Assembly: GCF_030253575.1 (NCBI RefSeq)
Contig: NC_080558.1
Location: 7,822,001 to 7,886,000 of the forward strand
Source: Rhododendron vialii
Lineage: Eukaryota; Streptophyta; Magnoliopsida; Ericales; Ericaceae
Direction of reading: 5' to 3'
Length of the DNA stretch: 64,000 bases
Made by a program: the position numbers and the translations under genes. Below the pieces are notes generated by a model, which was not told where the DNA came from, did no database searches, and saw only the letters and a program-made list of their open reading frames with translations. How positions within the stretch are numbered: the stretch's first letter is position 1; each line of letters starts with the position of its first letter. Of this stretch, positions 33,841 to 45,165 are shown one piece after another.

Positions 33841-34753
33841 ATGGCTCTGAAAATGTTTTTTGTACTTTGGAAAGTCCTTTTGATCTTTACCCTTGTTTTT
33901 GCTTTGGAGGTGGCTGCAAGGGAACTGCTCGAGACTTCGAATTCCAATGTCCCTCGTAAGTTTGCTTCTCCTTTAGCTTCTCATTTGCTGGAGATACTCT
34001 TACCAAATACTCCCTCCGTCTCATTTTAAATATTTCTTACAAAAAATCTTGCATTTTTCAATCCCCAAAAAATATATTTTTGTGTATAGTTTTTTTTTTT
34101 TGTATTTTTACACCCAATTAAAAATGTGACAGAGGGAGTACATAATAAGGGTTTTTTTTTATTTTTATAAAACAGAATGCTAAATAAGTAGCAAAATACA
34201 CTTTTAAATATAATTTTTACAATATCTGCTCGAGATACTCTTATTTGTCATTCACTTGATCTGAAAACAATTCCCAGGGATGAAGGGCTCGAGCTCCGTC
34301 ATGGGCATTTGTAGTTCAGAACTATGGACAGCCTTTGAACCATCTGTGGAATAACTTACTAACTACTCCTAATCCCCGTTGATCTGCTTGATCAAAAAAA
34401 AAAACTCAATCTTATTACTTTTGAATAGAAATTTTTAACATGTACATATATTCTATAATTTCATAACATCAACCGAATTCATGACATTAATTTATGTGTT
34501 ATGAGTTTTTGTCTCGAGGTCATGAATTTTCATAGAGTTAATATTAATTTCTATGCAAATTTATTATTAATTTTTGTACGTATGCTTTAAAAGAAAAGGT
34601 CACTGAGTTTATCTAAAGCTTAAAGGCATTTTTATATTTTTTTTTGCCCCTAAAGATTGCCATAGTTAACATGTCATTTGTCTTGTTTCAACAGATAAGA
34701 TGCCTATGAAGCTCGCGAAGAGACAGGATGATCCCTGGGGCCACCACATATAG
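33841..34753 (+). CDS. Small secreted peptide precursor, copy D (PWGH family)
   Basis: Two exons, 33841-33955 and 34695-34753, with a phase-1 intron (C|GTAAGT, acceptor TTTCAACAG), giving 57 residues. The signal peptide ends VFALEVAA and the mature part begins RELLETSNSNVP. The tail is KLAKRQDDPWGHHI, the most divergent of the family; the PWGH core and the preceding KR are retained. The 739-bp intron is the shortest and holds a Stowaway MITE and a SINE piece. Being the most divergent yet intact copy, it suggests that the family predates the A/B/C duplications and is under constraint. Function unknown. Confidence 0.8.
34010..34138. mobile_element. Stowaway MITE in the intron of gene D
   Basis: 129 bp, with ends CTCCCTCCGTCTC and GACAGAGGGAG and TA at 34008-34009 and 34139-34140. 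Confidence 0.85.
34277..34404 (+). mobile_element. SINE 3' fragment in the intron of gene D
   Basis: Its 3' half (CTATGGACAGCCTTTGAACC ... TAACTTACTAACTACTC, then poly(A)) matches the end of the SINE at 35656-35827. The head is decayed or truncated. Confidence 0.6.
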
Positions 34754-35049
34754 GAATATCAGGGATTTCTTTTCAGAATATTAATCCTTGATTTTCGTGA
34801 TGTCAACATAAATCATTCAGAACAAGAGACTCCTTATCGATCCGGACAAATTAATGTTTAGGTTCGAGTCTCGTATATTTGTAAGCTGCCTTTTTTCTTT
34901 GTCAATTTAAATTTTTTTTATTTTTTTGTAGTAATAGACTGAAGTTGATTAAACAGTCAAATTGTAGGGAAGTTGAATGAAAAAAAAATCAATAACTCAG
35001 TGATAGACTGAAGATATTCCATGCATCAAATTGTAGAGCATCTCTATAA

Positions 35050-35100
<51 letters not shown>

Positions 35101-35655
35101 TACACACACACACACACATTCGATTAGATATCAATAACTCAGTGATCTAATTCTTTTTAAGATGAATGATAAATTTAAATTTGAAAATTTCCTTCATAAT
35201 AAATTCGATTTGACCATGAGGTTTTCATTTTTTGATCAACTTGAATTTTGGTATAGATGTAGTACTTGTCAAAATTTACAATATCAAGGGAGAAGATGAG
35301 GGTATATCGAACTTTTGATGCGCGTCCATCACACACTTGACGTTATTATAGACGAAATTGGGTGTCTTGTGCACACTTCACAAAATGCACAGGGGTGTTA
35401 TTGCACACTTTCAAACATACGGGGTGTATCGTCACATGACTCAAACCATAGGAGGTCAAAGTGGACTTTGACTTATTTTTAACACTATAAATAACAAAAC
35501 ACAGAACAGGAGTAACTCATCAAAACTGATGGTTCTTGTATTTCCCCCTTTTTAGGATGGGTTGTAATATGGTACCTTACCTTGTGACTTGGATTCGCTA
35601 GTTTCATATTATTTCTATTTGACCGAAAAAAAAAAAAAAAAACCATGAATCACCA
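34754..35655 (+). other. Gene-free stretch after gene D, with TA/CA microsatellite
   Basis: 34754-34900 is the decayed equivalent of the other units' 3' segment (GAGACTCCTTATC ... GGTTCGAGTCTCGTATATTTG). A (TA)n run followed by (CA)n lies at about 35053-35119. 35140-35640 shows nothing recognisable apart from a poly(A) run just before the SINE. Confidence 0.6.
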
Positions 35656-35827
35656 ACCAATGGGCTTACAGCCCAGTTGATAACTCCTGGCTCTCTCTTA
35701 TGGGAGACCAGGGTTCGAGCCCCGCTGTGGGTGGTTTGTGGATTCAAGGCTATGGATAGCCTCTGTGGACTAATTGACTAAACTTTCCCAACTAACATTC
35801 GCCGATGTATACTATATTGGCAAAAAA
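35656..35827 (+). mobile_element. tRNA-derived SINE, complete
   Basis: 172 bp between perfect duplications CATGAATCACCA (35644-35655 and 35828-35839). Box A is CAGCCCAGTTGATAA and box B is GGTTCGAGCCCC, spaced as in a tRNA-derived Pol III promoter. The 3' end is A-rich. The family differs from the SINE at 57-252. Confidence 0.9.
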
Positions 35828-35839
35828 CATGAATCACCA

Positions 35840-36356
35840 TAATCGTCAATCAGTCCGGGGTGGACGCAAGGGCGTGGCTAGAGTGTCCGGTCCCTGCACA
35901 ACTCCATTTTTTCTCATCACTAACCATACCAATAGTTTTTCAAGTCAAGTTTAATTGTTCTTTAAGCCGGATTGGTCTCTGAAGTTCTTCTGGTGAACAC
36001 GAACCATAAAACATTCTTACATAGGTGCATGTAAAAAAAAAAAAAAACCTCTAAAATTTCAAGTTAACAATCATTTACTTGTCGGCGTAAACAAACGTAC
36101 ACCTCCTCCGCCCCAATATTAAACAGCAGCGACATAGATATAAACATCTACTATCTTTTTTGTATTTTTTGGCGGGTGTCATGTGTAACGAAATACCTAA
36201 GGAAGTCCTACGATCGATGCTTGTTCGTTAGGCCATTTTGAATTATCCAAAACAGCCCAACAAATAATAGTATTTCGTCACACATCATCCAAAAGAATCA
36301 CAAGACAGATGTTTTTGGAAAAACATCATTTTATTGAATTTTGATTGAAATTACTA
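35840..36356. other. Gene-free stretch, includes 3' flank of the defensin-like gene
   Basis: No coding region is seen. The part next to 36357 is presumably the 3' UTR of the minus-strand cysteine-rich peptide gene. A poly(A) run lies at 36031-36044. Confidence 0.5.
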
Positions 36357-39300
36357 TTAACAAGAAAAACGGCATGCGCAGTAATTGCCAGGTACAGGAG
36401 GTAGATGTGATTGACATTCACATTCCTGAACGTGCAATGGGGGACGATTGTAGCGATCTTTGCACGACTGGTTCCCTTTGGACCCGCATTTGGTACCCTC
36501 TGGTAATCCAAAGTTAAATTTGCACTGCCTCCCTGAAATTCATTTCATCATTATTGAAAAGAATTAACTATACAAGGTTAATTACATTGAGATCGATATT
36601 GAATTTGAGAAAGGTGAACCTGATCAATATGCCATAATGTCCATGAGGGGGTCCTCATTTTACACAGTCTGTTTTCCATGAGGGGGTCCTCATTTTAGTT
36701 AAAATACAGATCTTTCCATTTCTCCCATTTACCGATCGAATTTTGATGATCCAAGCCGCTCAATGTGATCAAAACATGATTTTAAGTGTACATGCGAGAA
36801 ATCAACAAAAACAATGACCGGGAAGGGCTTCATCCAAACAGTTTTTTATTAAACAGTTTAGTAAAAAATTGCTCAAATCAATCCCTTCCCGGTCTTTTTC
36901 TTTTGCCTATTTCTCACGGATACCCGTAAAATCACGTTCTGAATACATTGAAAGGCTCGGATCATCGAAATTCGATCAGGAAAGGGGGGTCCGCATTTTA
37001 AGAGATTCTCATTTGAAACTTTCTGCATACATACTACATACATCTACACGAGAAACTTTTATGTATTCTTGGTATACAAAGGGGGTTGGTATCCCCTCCG
37101 GGAAGTTTCTAATTTTCCAGTCATTTTCCGATCACATTTGGATGATCCCGTTCATTATGTAGAGTTCGGCAAGAACCTTAATCATACCGAAAATCGTGTT
37201 CATCGGACTTTAGTAAATACATGATTGGCATATGTGAAAATTGAAGAAAATCAAAATTGGGTCCAAAAAAGACATTGAATCAAAACCCAGTTTTAGTGGG
37301 TTTATTTTTATCTTCTTATTCAAAAAAACTAAAACTGGGATATTGAATATGACATACTTCCTATATTATATCATACAAATGTACGTGATTACATGAACGC
37401 TATATTCGGATATTGAATTCTAAGAAAAGGAAAACTAAACCAAACCAAACCAAACCGAGCCTTAAGTCCCAATCACTTGGGGTTGGCTACATGAATTATT
37501 TTCCTCCATTGAGCTCTGTCAAGAGCCATTTGTTCACACAAACCTACTATACTCATATCGAAAGAAAAGGAAAACTCAAACAAGGAGATCTGGTAGATGC
37601 GTTTTGGAGTTGTCTGTTATGTGGTGTGTTTTGATTACCTACAAAAACGGGCCTATTTCGGCCTAATGAGCCAAATGGCCTTTTTTTTGTTCTTGTTTAT
37701 TTTATTTTTTTACATTTTTTAGTTTTTCGTCGATTTTTTTGTGAATTATTGCTTTGTCATGATGGAAGGAATCTAAAAAGTTAGAAACTTATGATCGAAA
37801 TCTATATTTTTTTTTTGAATAAAGACAAAAAATTGGCTTATTTTAGTTATCTTATTCAGAAAAATGTGGGTTTCGATCGTAAATTTTTACTTATTAGCTA
37901 GATTCCTTTCGTCATGACATAAGCAATAATCCAAAAGAAATCGACGAAAAACTAACAAATGCGAAAAAAAATTAACAATGACAAAAAAATAGGCCATTTG
38001 GCTAGCTTATTAGCCCAAAATTGGTTGGGTACATGTAAAAATACCACGAACGACAATACTTGTTTTTGTTAATTATACTGCTGTTTTGGATATATCGTTT
38101 TTGTATTCTTAGTTTCAAACTTTGTATCCTTACGGCCCAATTGAATGTGCAAGGAGTTTGGGGGTATTATTTATGGAGGTGGATAAGATAGTAGTAGAAG
38201 TTATTATAGAGGACAGATTCACATTAATGTGATTTTTATGGGTGGTGAATTCAAAAGTACTCCCTCCGTCCCAAAATGTTAAAACATTTTTGGGACTGTG
38301 TGCTATTTTAGATTGCTTATATCTTTCGATTTATAAACTCTTATGTAATTTTGAAAACTTTGTTTAATAGAATTATTTAAAATCCATCAAACAAAATCTA
38401 TATTGCATATTTTTTAACATTCACATTATTACATTAAAAGATATAGGGAATTTAAAATGACACGCTATCCCAGAATGTCTTAACATTTTGGGACAGAGAA
38501 ATTAGTTGGTTTGGTTTCAATGAAGGATTAAATAGTACTTGGTTAATTTGGATGAGGGACAAAATGGAGAATAAGGTTATTAATAATTCACTTTAATCAT
38601 CACCTAATAATATGAATTAAAGACACAACATCCAATTTTAAAAACTCTATAGTCTGGGTAGTTTTTGTCGATTATATTTAGAGTAGAAGGGATTACAATA
38701 TTTTCCCTTATTTACTTCAAAATATAAAAGATTTGCTTTGAAATTAAAAAATATATATATTAGCCTTTATCGATTATGAGTATTTTCCCAACGCTCCGGA
38801 AGTATTGCAATACCAATATAAACCATGTCGAGAGACATAAATGCATGTGAAATGAGACCAAACAACGTATGGTATGGGTTTTGTAGAAGAGGCCCAGAAC
38901 AAAACCCTAAATAAACATAATAAGAACGAAAGTTGAAATGGTAAAACTGACCTTTCAATGGCTTTTCTTGAGCAAGCATAGGGTGATGTCGCCGCTGCGA
39001 CGCAGACGAGTAACCTGTACCATATTTTACAGCAAATGGGTGTCATAGTGAGAAGAGATGCGAGAGTGTCAAGCGGTCGAAATGGCCGTCATGGAAGTAC
39101 CAATAATTTTTCCTTTCTTTGCAAAAGGTGAATTTCAGATGGACAGGACAGTACCAGTTTAAGACTATATACTGGTTGTGATCAGTACTATGAGAAAGGG
39201 ATTGGATTCAAAGGAAATGAAAATTTATTTATGGGGTTTGGATATTGCATGTACTAATTTCCAATGGGAGATATATATTAGCCAAACTTATAAGTAGCGC

Positions 39301-39680
39301 TGAACAATTGTTCGTGCATACGTAGCATGGAATGCCTCCCCTACTTCAAGCGAAAGAGTTCGATAAGTCGCCTCAGCTCAAGATAAAACCATGACAATTT
39401 TAAACTCGATGACCGAAGCCGGTAGCATCTCAGAAAGTGAATCATCTGAAGGAACATGTACAGCGAAGGAGGGTTTAAAGGGATACCATGCACATACGGT
39501 GTCGGTTTCCCTAGTTCATTGATAAAGTAGACGGCTATCAATTTTCAAGTAATTAAAAAGTAAGGGTTTCAGAATATCGATCATACCTTGATCAGGTCCT
39601 AGAGCTTGACCTTGAGAAAGTGCAAGTGAGCTCAAAAGAAGAGTTAAAGAAAGGATGGAGAGGGCTTCCAATTTCCTCAT
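36357..39680 (-). CDS. Defensin-like (SCR/SCRL-type) secreted cysteine-rich peptide
   Basis: Two exons on the minus strand: 39680-39587 (94 bp) and 36532-36357 (176 bp), with a phase-1 intron, donor G|GTATGA and acceptor TTTCAG. The product is 89 residues. Residues 1-24 are a signal peptide (MRKLEALSIL then a Leu/Ser-rich core ending LALSQG). The mature part has exactly eight cysteines with spacing C-x11-C-x7-C-x13-C-x1-C-x11-C-x1-C-x3-C. It also has a glycine right after the second cysteine and an aromatic residue after the third, as in the S-locus cysteine-rich (SCR) and SLR1-binding pollen-coat groups of plant defensin-like proteins. A signal-peptide exon joined to a cysteine exon by a phase-1 intron is the family's usual structure. 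The intron of about 3.05 kb is unusually long and filled with MITEs. Expressed role (pollen, defence or other) unknown. Joining of the two exons is inferred. Confidence 0.7.
36640..37180. repeat. Foldback element in the defensin-like gene intron
   Basis: Two arms read as inverted copies: ACCGGGAAGGGCTTC (36819) against AATCCCTTCCCGGT (36880), then CGATCGAATTTTGATGATCC against the complement of GGATCATCGAAATTCGATC. Arms are about 130-170 bp around a centre near 36860. The right flank (to about 37180) repeats the same motifs in decayed form. No coding sequence; it could give a hairpin transcript. Confidence 0.65.
37648..38020. repeat. Foldback (long hairpin) MITE
   Basis: Arms of roughly 180 bp: GAGCCAAATGGCC near 37669 mirrors GGCCATTTGGCTAGC near 37993. 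Other mirrored pairs are TTTTTCGTCGATTT against AAATCGACGAAAAA and GATCGAAATC against its complement. The loop is around 37820. Not an assigned superfamily. Confidence 0.75.
38260..38503. mobile_element. Stowaway MITE, degenerate right end
   Basis: Starts CTCCCTCCGTCCC after TA (38258-38259). The right end (GTCTTAACATTTTGGGACAG) mirrors the left arm but the last bases have decayed. It lies in the long intron of the defensin-like gene. Confidence 0.7.
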
Positions 39681-39840
39681 TAGATCTTTCCTCTCAAATT
39701 TGTTGCCAATCTTTCAGTCTCCTATGAAGGTAATGGTATATGCTTTGTTGATCTAGGAGCCATAGACTCTATTTATGGAGTGCTTATAAAATAATGATAT
39801 AGAAAACAATAAGTGTTGGGCGGATCCAAGGATGCGGCTG

Positions 39841-40035
39841 GGCACTCTCTGTAGTGTCTACATGGCAGATTCGGATCGTCCATCTCAACAATAAATAGTT
39901 CAGATATATTTGTTAATTATTACCGATAGTAATTAACTTTGACCGGTAATAGTTTACAAACACATCTAAACAATTCATTGCCGAGATTGACGGTCCGAAT
40001 CTGTCCTGTTAGGTGCACAATAGAGGAGGGCACTG
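39841..40035. mobile_element. Foldback MITE of the CTGTAGTG family
   Basis: Palindromic element. CAGATTCGGATCGTCCATCTC mirrors GAGATTGACGGTCCGAATCTG and ATTATTACCGAT mirrors its complement near 39953. Outer ends are GGCACTCTCTGTAGTG and GGGCACTGCAG. Related stretches occur at 26522-26710, 41012-41162, 41395-41540 and 44336-44519. Confidence 0.7.
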
Positions 40036-40383
40036 CAGAATTTCCAATTCTATGTGTGGGCAAGGCATAATTAAAATACCATTGGATGGCCCATTATTGA
40101 ACAAAAATCGAACTGGTAGAAGCTAGCATAAAATTAATAGAAGTCTTCTTCAGGCTGTTAATGGGGCCTTTTCTGAGGGGAAGATGACAGGGTGGCCTTC
40201 GAGGGCTTCCAAAAATTTACACAAAAGAATTAACAGGGTCCCTTTCGTTAGTTATAAAGTCAAAATATATTTCATAATATACAAATTAGTTCGTGAATGC
40301 ATTGCCCATTATATATTGAACTGGTACAAGCATAAAATAAAAGTCTAATGCTTAAAGGGTGAACCATCGTAATCATTAAAACT

Positions 40384-40870
40384 TTTTTTTTTGTCAACAT
40401 GGTACGAAATTTCATTCATAACAAAGATCATATAAAGCAGTACATTAAAGAAAACAATTATCGTTCCAAAGAAGATTCAATAACCAATCAGAAGGTCTAG
40501 CTTCCCAAATACGAATACTAGAATCTCACAAATTCGAAGTTGCTAAAGCGTACGCAACTACCTTCGCCAACCTAAAAATAAAAAGAAAATCACAAATCCT
40601 AACCGATCAAAGCGAATATCTTCGATGACAGCTTCCACTTCCGTAGGGCAAGAGCCGCAAGACCACACCTATGATAAGTCAAACCAATCATTAAAACCTT
40701 GTTGCCTGTCTTTTTCTCTATTTTTTTATGTCGATTCAAAATGATTTGATATAAACAAGTGATCTTCAGTCTGTACGTTGCCTTAGTTTCATCAAACAAA
40801 AAAATTTGAGTAAAAATTCTAATGTTCTCTCCATTCCTCCACTTAAATCTATACCAAATTGAATCATTAT
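40384..40870 (-). mobile_element. LINE 3'-end fragment
   Basis: Poly(T) at 40384-40393 marks the 3' end of a minus-strand retroposon. The first 200 bp, read on the minus strand, give a decayed RNase H-like end (RIWEARPSDWLL) typical of plant LINEs. The rest is unclear. Borders are approximate. Confidence 0.5.
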
Positions 40871-41011
40871 TCAATATTACTCAAATCAAGAGTGGCTTAA
40901 ATAGTTTTCAAAGTTAATAAAATAATTTTGTAGTTTTTTAGAATTAATTAAGTTATGATCCTAAAAATATTAACCTGGATAAAGACGTACACCAGCGAAA
41001 CCGAAAGTTAT

Positions 41012-41540
41012 TCATAGCCTTGACCAATTACCGTCCGTCTCGGCAATAAACGGCTCTCAATCATTAGTTGCCAAGATGAGATCCGAGCCGTCGGATGCAC
41101 GATCCGACGGCTCGGAAGTGCACAGCACGTACGGTGTTTTGCACCTCACTACACAGCACCAACCCAAAGTCCGTTATTGATAGCCTTAACCAATTACTGC
41201 TTCCCCCACAAGGCTCCTGATCAGGTTTTACTCCGTCCTAGAATGGGATTGTCCACTCCCTTGGATAAGGATTAATTATTGACACATTCTAATCCCACCG
41301 TATTAATTATTATCAAAATCAACTAACTGGGGAGTTGGCAGGTGATAGAATTAATCAATTAATACAATTGGGTTTGTTTGAATGGGATTGTGGGACAGTG
41401 GTGTGCGCATGCTAACCATCCGCCTCGGCAATCAATGGTCCGAATTGTTCGGTATTGTGCGTAATCTCAACCGTCTCGGCAATCCTAACCATTGATTGCT
41501 GTGACTAACGGTCCGGATGTGCACAGCGCCATCCCCAAGT
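41012..41540. repeat. Two further copies of the CTGTAGTG/TCCGGAT foldback family
   Basis: 41012-41162 contains the self-complementary GATCCGAGCCGTCGG...CCGACGGCTCGG and ends CACTACACAGCACC. 41395-41540 contains CCGCCTCGGCAATCAATGG and ACGGTCCGGATGTGCACAGC. Both share motifs with 39841-40035 and 44336-44519. The stretch between them (41170-41395) is unassigned. Confidence 0.55.
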
Positions 41541-42862
41541 ATGTTTGAATGTTAGGATGAGAACATAGCTCATTAGTTTGATTAGGATGGATACATAATA
41601 TTATACTCCAATATGGGTACTCGAGACTAGGACCTCTATTTAAGCAACTCAATTTTTAATTACTTGAGTATACTAGGAGATACTAAATTAATTATGTGAC
41701 AAATAATATGTCAAATGGAATCCATCTTGCCATCCGAAAAATACATCCAGAGAAATGGATTTGAGGGCTGGCATTTTGTAAATCAAATTCAGATTCAGAT
41801 TCGTCCACCACTCGCAAACCAAAAATTGGATTTGACACGCTAGCTGACCGATATTCAACAAAAAAGTCTAGAAACAGAGTCTTGAAATACAACTTCAAAC
41901 ACAACTTTAGAATCTTCCATTATAAATTTATATGTATTGCTATAAGGAAAGTGCATATTTGGATATAATGCATTGAAATCTATATATACGAAAGGGGTTT
42001 CTTGGGTTTCTGCAAAACATCATGTAGAAGCTAGAAAAAGAGAGGAGAGATTGAGGGTTGGAATTCACCTAATGACTACTCTATTCCATTACTCTTTTAA
42101 GTTGTATGCTTTGGATCTCATCAGTATATAGTAGCATAAAAAACAATCACGTGCATCGCGCATGCTCTTTTACTAGTCAAGTCTAAATAGGCGAGCAACA
42201 AACTCAAGGTTCCAGAATGCGAAAATCAATATACCATGGTGTTGAAAATGGCCTTGAATCTTGATCTCCTTACTATGGTCATCCAATTGTCATCCGGAGA
42301 AAAGAGAGCAAGTATTAGCTGCTACTACTATATACTACGAGCGGTGGTTTAAGCAACATACACAGAAGCCGAAATTCAGGGCACGTTTAGATGGCTAAAT
42401 GCATGTGTTTCGATGATAAGATAAAATTCCACAAACACTAGGAAATCTAATAACTGAACTATTGCACTATAGTTTATTAAACAACCCACAATGCTGAAAC
42501 CAGAAAAATCCAATCGTAAATCACACATTTAAAAAGACCTTTCCAACTTACTAGAGATGAGCAGATGGTGATGTACTGCATAAAGTACGCAACCACTACA
42601 AAATGACACATAATGCAATCCGATGTTGAGCTTCAAATTCCATTTCTCTCACGGTAACACCTGATCTATTCGATTAGCAGCGCGTTATGCCAAAAAGAAA
42701 AATGGGCTCGTACTTGCTTCTGCGCCAGGACAAGGGCTAAAGAACTCACACTTGTCAGGTTTGAAATTACAAGAATTCGATTCCCCAGAGTTGAACCATG
42801 AGAAGCAAAACCACAGGGCAACTACATCCATAACATGTCTGGCATTGATACCCATATCCCAT
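41541..42862. other. Gene-free stretch downstream of the mTERF gene
   Basis: No coding region is supported; the short open frames have no recognisable domain. The part adjacent to 42862 is presumably 3' UTR. Confidence 0.5.
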
Positions 42863-43999
42863 CTACTTCGCAAGATCCAATGTTGCATTATACAACTTCA
42901 ATAGCTCGGGGGCTTCTTCCATCTTATAGCTCAAAACCTTCTTCCGGAACTGCTTTTCAGAAAATTTAGCCATGTACTCAAGCTGATACCATTAGTCTTG
43001 ATTAAACCTTGCAACAACAAAGCTTTATAAACTGCACTCCTCGGAACAATCCTCTTCTCCAAGATTAGTTGTATAATTTTTGGTCTTCTTGCAACCAACG
43101 AAGATTCCCAACCCATTTTTTTAACAAGAAAATCCATCACACGGTTGATCTTATCCTGTGATGCAATCATACAATTTGGATGCTTCTTAAAAGCAACAAG
43201 AATCTCGTCCTGGGTCCAACCCCACTTCTTGTAAACCTCAACCTTCTTCTCCCATGTAGATTTACTCATCCCTCTTAACACACGAATGGCTGACATAAAC
43301 TCCATTTGCGAAGGATTAAAACCCATCCTGTTAACTTCATCCACACAAATCCTAAACCGATTGCTGCTTACAGCGAATGCTCTAGGTCGTCTCGTCAACA
43401 AAAGCCCAATATTGGCATTGGGAACACCTACTTCTCGCAGAATTTCAATATTTGGTATAACATGACTGATGACTTTGATAATCAAAAAAACAAAACCAAG
43501 CACAAAGTCACAATGTCTAATAAAAGCAAGCGCTTTCTCTTCGGATTGAAGAAAATTACCATAGAAAATAAGGAATAATTGAGTTTTCCAAGCTGCGTTT
43601 CAAGATGAATTGTGACATAGACGTTAATCTGGCAATATCTGTGATCGAAAGGCCCTTAGATTTGAGAAACTCATGCTTGGGCAAAAGGGACTTTTGGGGA
43701 TCACGTATTATCACAGGAGGGTACTTTCTAATGGCACTGGAGATCTGGGTTTGGGTGAATCCATGGTTCCTGAAGAATGCCAAGACTGAGTCAGGCTTAT
43801 CTGGAGTCTCAAATTTGACATACTTAGATGCTGAGAGAGCTTTTTCTGGAGACAACCCACACGAGTTTATGAGGTATGTGACCGTGAACGAGTGCTGATT
43901 TGAAGATTTATCCATGGGTTTGAGGGATGTGGAAAAAGGGTGGGTTAGATGATGGCAATAGAAAACATAGGTTGGAGACTTTAGCAGCAGATATTCCAT
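42863..43999 (-). pseudogene. mTERF family protein, frame broken
   Basis: An organellar mTERF-type gene: tandem helical repeats that bind nucleic acid and tune mitochondrial or plastid expression. The minus strand gives an N-terminal transit-like region and then mTERF motifs (SFTVTYLINSCGLSPEKAL, NHGFTQTQISSAIRKYPPVI, KSLLPKHEFLKSKGLS) from 43999 to about 43560. The middle is in another frame (about 43560-42990: SHVIPNIEILREVGVP, GWTQDEILVAFKKHP). The typical C-terminus (KMEEAPELLKLYN) is in a third frame, ending with a stop at 42863. Two frameshifts (near 43565 and 43000) interrupt an otherwise complete gene of about 379 codons. mTERF genes of this type are usually intronless and multi-copy, so this is most likely a recent pseudogene. 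Assembly errors are the alternative. Confidence 0.75.
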
Positions 44000-45165
44000 G
44001 GCGTGATTTGCAGAAAAACTTCAACATTTGACGAGATTTCAGTATTTCACGCAGAGGGGAGGAACTAAAACTTACCTTCACTACAGAGGAGATTTCCCCA
44101 AGCTTGGAACCTTGTAACCCTCTTTCCTTCATGAACCGCAAACCCTCTCTGTGGGCTAGTGAAGCTCCAACCATTTCATATGTAGCAAAGATTTCCACCT
44201 AAATTGCGCACTCAAGAATTTTGGGCAACAGAGAAGGAACTCACCTGTTTTCAAGAAGAGACATTCAAAAAATTGGGGGTTTATCCCGATAACCCTCTTT
44301 CTTCCAGGAAACCCTAAAACCCTGGATTGGAAGTTGCTGTAGTGCGGCAGCCACACTAGTGGATCCGACCGTCCATCTCGATATAAATGGCTTGGATTTA
44401 ATCCGAGCTCCTCCAAATCCGAGCCGTCTATTGTTTAGATGAAAATTCGAGCCGTTCTGCCGAGATGGACGGCTAGATCGGCGCACTACACATGTAATGT
44501 AGGGGTGCACTACAGCACCTAAAACCGTCTCTTTGACCAAAACTATACCACCTTTAACGAAGGTTTTTGCGAAGTAATTTTTTTTTCCCGACGATAGATA
44601 GAATGCTAAAGGGCTTTGTTCGTGAGTATATCATCCATGAGGACTCGAACTTAGGACCCTTTCACTTAATAGAAAGAGTGAGGAACCAATCACACTAGGC
44701 AGTGTTCCTTTTGTGAGATGAAAACACTCGATTTGTGATTCCAAGCGCGTTTGAGCGCAGCCATTTTTTTTGCAATTTTTGTGCACTCAGTGGACTTAAT
44801 GGACTAGCTGGATCATTCTCTATCTTGAGACAAAAATTGAGATGGCTCATAACCAAATTGGCTGGGTGGAATGATGGGCATTGTGTTTTCATGAAATATT
44901 GAGCAAATAATTCCGCTTCATAAGAATTGAACTATGGGTCCGATTGATTGTTTGAATTTCGGAGATGGTAAGGTTGCATTTGCAAAGAAGTAATGAAGCA
45001 CATTCATTGACATTTGATTGTTTAACTTTGGAGATGGTAGCTAGGTACCATTTGCAAACAAGTGATGAAGCGCATTAATTGACATTTGAGTATACAATTG
45101 GAAAACTTCTGGTTGATGTAGCATGGAAACAGGTGAATTTGCTATGAGAAGAAATGGGCTTTTGA
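44000..45165. other. Gene-free stretch with a foldback MITE
   Basis: 44000-44330 is the upstream flank of the mTERF gene. 44336-44519 is a MITE with ends GCTGTAGTGCGG and, on the complement, GGTGCTGTAGTGCACC and mirrored GACCGTCCATCTCG/GAGATGGACGG. 44940-45100 repeats a GGAGATGGTA ... TTTGCAAA motif twice (44958, 45031). No gene is recognised. Confidence 0.6.

Noticed and set aside
38767-39046. Extra cysteine-containing exon of the defensin-like gene
   Set aside because: The frame does not fit the phase-1 junction and lacks the family cysteine spacing; it is probably intron sequence.
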